DNA from: Heliocidaris erythrogramma
Lineage: Eukaryota; Echinodermata; Echinoidea; Camarodonta; Echinometridae
Reading direction: 5' to 3'
DNA length: 64,000 nucleotides
Assembly (NCBI GenBank): GCA_025617745.1
Contig: CM046869.1
Span: 13,287,168-13,351,167, forward strand
Shown here: positions 47,127-53,100 of the stretch, in pieces
Layout of the letters: every line of letters starts with the position of its first letter
How positions within the stretch are numbered: the first letter of the stretch is position 1
The notes under the pieces: model-generated
The model's database searches: none
Told to the model about the DNA's origin: nothing
Seen by the model: the letters and a program-made list of their open reading frames with translations, nothing else
Program-made: the position numbers and the translations under genes

Positions 47127-50100
47127 CAGTGTAAAAATTGTTTCACACATAATGTATGATAGCTTTAAGACAACACAACATATCTTTAAGCTTTCTGTTG
47201 CACATCAATCATGTCATGTCTAATATATAGAACACAGAATGAGAGGGGGTGGGAATAAAAAAATTACTGAAACAGAATGCAGAATGAATGAGAAACAGAC
47301 AAGAAATGAGAGGTGTGGAGAGAGATATTAAAGAACAAGATGAATGCAACTGCGTCTCCTATATGCCTACGCCTAAATTCAGTTGCTGGCTCAAACTGTT
47401 CGTGAAATATTGTGATAACCAGAATAAAAAGCCACTAATTAAATGTTAATTGACCTCTTTGACATTTGACCTTACACCTTATAACTCAAAAGTCTGATCA
47501 TTTTATCTCCTCCTAGTCATGAATACAAAATAGTTGAGATATGGTGATAACAATGGTAAAAAAACATTTCACATACACCTGTATAATGACCTCTATGACC
47601 TGTCACCTTTGACCTACGTGAATAAAATTCTAATCAGTTCGTCTCACTATGGTGATGCATACTAGTTCCAAGTTTGAAGATAATGGATCAAATGGTTCTT
47701 GAGATATCACGTACAAGGCTAAAACCTGCAATTTCAGAAATTGACCTGTGACCTACGTACCCCTATATTTAATCAGATGTCTTCCTGTGAGGGTACTTAC
47801 TAGCACCAAGTTCGAAGTTCATACCTCAAATGGTTCTTGACTTATCGCCAGAACGAGGCTAACACCTGCAATTTCAGAAATTGACCTCTGTGACCTTTGA
47901 CCTTTGACCTACATACCCCAAAATCTAATCAGATCGTCTTCCTATGGTGATACATACTAGCACCAAATTGAAATTCATACCTCATGTGGTTCTTGAGTTA
48001 TCGCGAGAACGAGAAAGCGGGACGGACGGACGGACAACCCGAACAAGAAAATTATAACTAATTTTGTTATTTACTAGATAAATCTATGTATCTACCTATT
48101 TGCTAGTTTCCCAAACTATGCCGTCATTCGAGAAAACCTAAGTCTAAAACGCGCAGCCCCTGCCTGCGCGCGCGTACTCCCCGTCCACCAATCCAAACGC
48201 GCCACCGCCATACTCTTCCTCTTCCGAGCAGTCAGAGACAGAATCTAGGACATGTCAGACAAGGAGAGGGGCTGGAGGGAGGGACATAGGTAGATACATA
48301 GATTTATCTAGTAAATAACAAAATTAGTTATAATTTTCTTGATTTACAGCAATAAATCGATGTATCTACCTATTTGCTAGAATAGCACGGATAAAAAACC
48401 CGGGTGGCATGTCCCAGGACGGGAGTAACTAACGCGGGGCAGAGACGACGAAGCAGCTCTCAACCCAGAGGTTTCAAATCCAACCTCACCCGAAGGAGCA
48501 TCCTTAAGATAGAAGGATGTGAAGAAAGTAGGGGAACGCCAAAAGGCGGCCCTCAAAAGTCTTCCAAAGGGATGAACCTGACAAAGCGCCCAGGAGGTAG
48601 AACACTCCTAGTGTCATGCGCTCTGGGAGGCTTCCCAGACAGGAGAGCCTCCAAACCCGCAGCTTGGATAGCCTCGACAATCCAACGGGAGATAGTCTCC
48701 CGTGATGCTGGGGAATAAAGGTGATGGAAAAAGAGAAGAGCTGATCATCCTTACGAAAACAACCGTAGTCCTATCCAAGTACCATTTGAGAGCCCTAACA
48801 GGGCACCAAGATTTATCCTCCATGACGGAAGAGAATTCCGACAGAGGACTCAAGAACACTTCGATTAAGCCAGAAGAATCCGTCTGATTCTTGGCAATAA
48901 CGAAGGTCGAGGGACAAGACGTACACCTTGCCTTTCCCATCTGATATGCCCGGGGGCCGTAGAGAGAGAAAAGTGGTCTTAATCGGGAGATGGTGTAACG
49001 ACGCTTTGCAGAACGGCCCAAAGGGCGGTTTGGCCAAGGCGTCCAAAACCAAGGAAGGCTCCACGCAGGAGTCAACTGGCGATTTGCTGGGCGTGTCAAA
49101 GGAAAGACCTCAGCAAATGAGTCAGGAAGGGAGAGATTGAAACTCCCGAACCATCAGAAAAAACCCAAGGTGAACCGCAGTAATAGCGGACCGGTAACCA
49201 CTAAAGTTAGAGAGGGCCCTGCCCTTATCGAAAGGAGTAATAAGGAAAAATGTTGTAAAAGCACCCACCGGGGCAGAAACGGGAAAACAAACCCCTTCTC
49301 CCCAACAAGCCTGGAAGGTTTCTGAACTCGAGTTGACAACAGCTCGGGTAGAAACTCTTCTGCTCTGGACTATGAACTGGGAGGCTCTCTCTGAGAGTCC
49401 TCGCTTCCTCCCCAATAGCGGCCAGGCGGTCAATGTAGAGCCGCCGGACGATGGTGGAGGATCCCCGACAGGGGCTGATCTGAGGACTGCTCTCCATAGA
49501 AGGGAGAGAGGCCGACCGTCCAGCAGAGACAGAAGAAGAGGAAACCAAGGTCTCCTCGGCCAGCAAGGTGCTATGAGCAGAAACCCACGCCTGATCCTCC
49601 TGAATCTTCCCCAGGAACTGAGGAATTAAGGAGATCGGCGGAAAGGCGTAACCCCAGAAGTTCTTCCCTGAAGGGAGAACGCATCGAGGGCCCAAGCTTC
49701 CGGATCTCGCACTCGAGAGCAAACTCGGGAGGCGATGATTCAGAGCTGTCGCAAACAGGTCTATCTCCAGATGGGCGCAGACTGAACTGAGGTAGTCGAA
49801 GACCTCTTGATTCAGTGACCACTCGGAGGGGGGACACATGTCCCGGGACAGCAAATCTGCAATCAGATTGTCCCGCCCGGGAACATAGGAGGCGATCGGA
49901 ATCACTCAGTGAGGCCAACACCACTCTTAAGTTTGGCGGTTAGATCGTTCAGGGTAGCGGGAAGAGTCCCGCCCTGTCTGTTGATGTAAGCAGCAACAGA
50001 GGTGCTGACCGTCAAATCAGGACGGAGCGACCTACAAACATGTTCTCGAAAAGGTGGAGAGACATGAGGACTGCCATCAATTCCAACACAATAAGTGGGG

Positions 50101-53100
50101 CAAGGTGCACAGGTGTGACCAGTCCCCCGATACCACCTGGTCCGAACAGGGCGATAAGTAGGCGTTTGATCTCCTCGGTGAGAGGAATCCACACCTTGAG
50201 CGAGTCTACACTGGGCTTGAAAACTTCAGAAGATGAAGTTGGAAAAGGCCTCATATGAAGCCGACAGTCTTTGAGGACATCCCTATGGCTCGATAAGTGG
50301 TCCAAGAACTGGTGCCATCGGCCTGCCCGAACTCGACGTAAGAGACGAAGAGATCGAGCTAGAAAGACAATTGCGTGAATTCTCTCCCGACTGGGGCGGG
50401 TAAGTTGGTTCACAATGTCTAATTTCCGCACTCTAGGTAAATGGGTCTGCGGGTAAGAGTCAACTCCTACTTGTCCCAGTTGGCTATGAATCGTACTTCT
50501 TGCGTAGCACGGAGAAGTAGGGCCATGTGCGACTGAAGGACGGACACAGAGCTCGCCACCAGGAGCCAGTGGTCCAGGTAAGTGAAAAGTCTCAGACCGC
50601 GATCCTGAGGGAAGCGGCTAGGGTAGAGACTGCTCGAGTAACACTCGAGGAGCCGGTTTCAGGCCGAAATTTAAGGCCTCGAACCGGAAAGTTTCGCCTT
50701 GAAGGAGAAACCTAGAAGGTCCCTTGAAGAAGGGTGTATCGGTATGTGAAAGTATCTTTCAAGTCTACCGAAATAGCCACATCTGACGGTCTGATCGCCG
50801 GGAGAATCGAGGCCAAGGTTTCCCTGTGGAAAACCTCTCTTGGTATGAAGGAATTGATGACTTCCATATTCAAGATCATTCTGAGCTTCCCCGAGCATTT
50901 GGGAATATAAGATAGGGGAGAGGCACAACTGGGGTGGTCTCTTACCCTTTCGATCGCGCCCTTTTCCAGCAGCTCTTGAATCTCGGTGGAGATGTGCTCT
51001 AGAAAGGGGGCGATAGTGTAGGAGGGTTGTGGCGGACGGTTCCGTGTGGGAGGGGCTTTGCGAAAAGTATGCAGAAGCCTCCTCGCACGAAGGGGAGCAC
51101 GAAAACGTCGTCGGTAATTCCTTCCCAGGCGGGAAGGTACTGAAGACGGCCGCCAACCCTCTCCTCCAACGCTCGGGGCGCACCTGTGCATGGGGCAGCT
51201 GGAAGCGCCACCGCGTCTAGGAGGCGGAAAGACAGCCTGGGCCTGCGGCTTAGGAGCCGAGGACTTAAGGCATTTCAGAAGTTCCATCGCCTGCTTGCGT
51301 GAATCAACCTCAAGTTGAATCACATCAGGCCCCTTACCTCCAAAGAGGTGAAGGCCGGAGTGCGGGACCCTGGCCAGGAGGGCAGGTATGTCCGCATCCG
51401 CAATGCCCAGAGAGGAAAGCGTAAGCTTCCTCCTAGCATTGGTGGCTATTGCTGTCGACACAGACAGTTCCAACCACAACGAGCCTGTCCAGGACAAGGC
51501 TTCGTCTAGCAACAGGATGTCCGAGTCGGACATCTCGAGGTGCTGACTCCTAGCGCGAAAGGAAAGGAGCGTACCCAAGTGGGCAGTCAGCCTCAGGCCA
51601 GTCCTGGAATGAGCTTCCATTAAGGACGGGAGCTTCTCTATTTGGCGTAAGGTGTACTCTTAAAGTTGACACCAAGCCTACCACCTACATGTAGGAGGTC
51701 ACTGGAACAGGACTTTCTCGTAATTTAATCGAGTGTCCTGTCGAGAGAAGGTGAAAACCCAGCCGAGGGACGGTTTTACAACGAGCCTGTCCTTGGACAA
51801 GGGGCTTCGTCTAGCACAGGATGTCCGAGTCGGACATCTCGAGGTGCTGGCTCCTAGCGCTAAGGGAAAGGAGCGTACCCAAGTAGGCAGTCAGCCTCAG
51901 GCCAGTCCTGGAATGAACTTCCAATAAGGACGGGAACCTCTCTATTTTGGCGCAAGGTGTACTCTTAAGTAGACACCAAGCCTACCACCTACATGTAGGA
52001 GGTCACTGGAACGGGACTTTCTCGTAATATAATTCGAGAGTGTCCTGTTTAGAGAAGGTGAAATCCCCGGCCGAGGGACGGACCCTACTAAGGATGCAAG
52101 AGGCTGTGAGGCGAAGTCATTGAAGACTCGCTTACAGTCCTCCGTAAGAGGGATGCCCTTGGAGGGACGCTCACCTTGAAAAAGGAGAGACGGATGTCCC
52201 GGATCAGCCCGACTCTGTAAAAGTGTCGGGAAGAAATTTCTCCAGCAGGGCTTGAGTCTCTACCGCCAAGGACCCAAAGGTCTGGGGTGTAATCTCAGCC
52301 TGTGGAGAGGCATCATCCTCCGAAAATCCAGACTGAAACCCGATCCCAAGAAGGGCGGTGTAAGCAGTCCCAGGATTCCTCCCCAGGCGGAGCACCAAGT
52401 GCCGCTGGAATGGGAGTAGCCCCGACCGGACGATCAAAGCTGAACGTGGTCGAGAGACGCCCGAAGTGGGGCGGTAAGGTTCTAGTGTGTTGGAAAACGA
52501 ACACAATGAGCCAGATACCTGAGAAAAGGAACCGGATCCCAACCCACTAGAAGCAGTGGTGGTAAACAAGGGAAAACCAGTGTTCCTAGCCGGATAACCG
52601 GTAAAAACCGGTATCCGAACCGGATATCCGGTAAAAACCGGTATCCGAACCGGATATCCGGCAAAAACCGGTATCCGAACCGGATATCCGGTATCCGAAC
52701 CGGAACCGGTATCCGAACCGGATCCGGTATCCGAACCGGACCTGGGTCGGGTCGGGTACAGGTATCCCCCCTTCCCCCTTGGGGGGAGGGGTTGGAGTCA
52801 GGCGTGGTGGGGAGTACAGACACAGAGTCTGACCAACCACTCCGCTCCACAATGATCTTGAGATAATTCAAAAGTTCATGGGAGACGCCTAACTCAGAAG
52901 TGGTCGCCCCTTGGGGGCTAACCTTCTTCTTCTTGGCCCCCCCTGACACATGAGGTGAACACACAGTCGGTGTCAGGGGGAGAGAGTCCGCCTCGCCTGT
53001 TGGCTGGGCAGTACTCTGGCGCTTACGCTTCTTGGGCAGGTGGGCATGTTTATCGCCCCCTTTACCCTTAGAAACGGGCACCGCCTCCGTAGTAGGCCCT

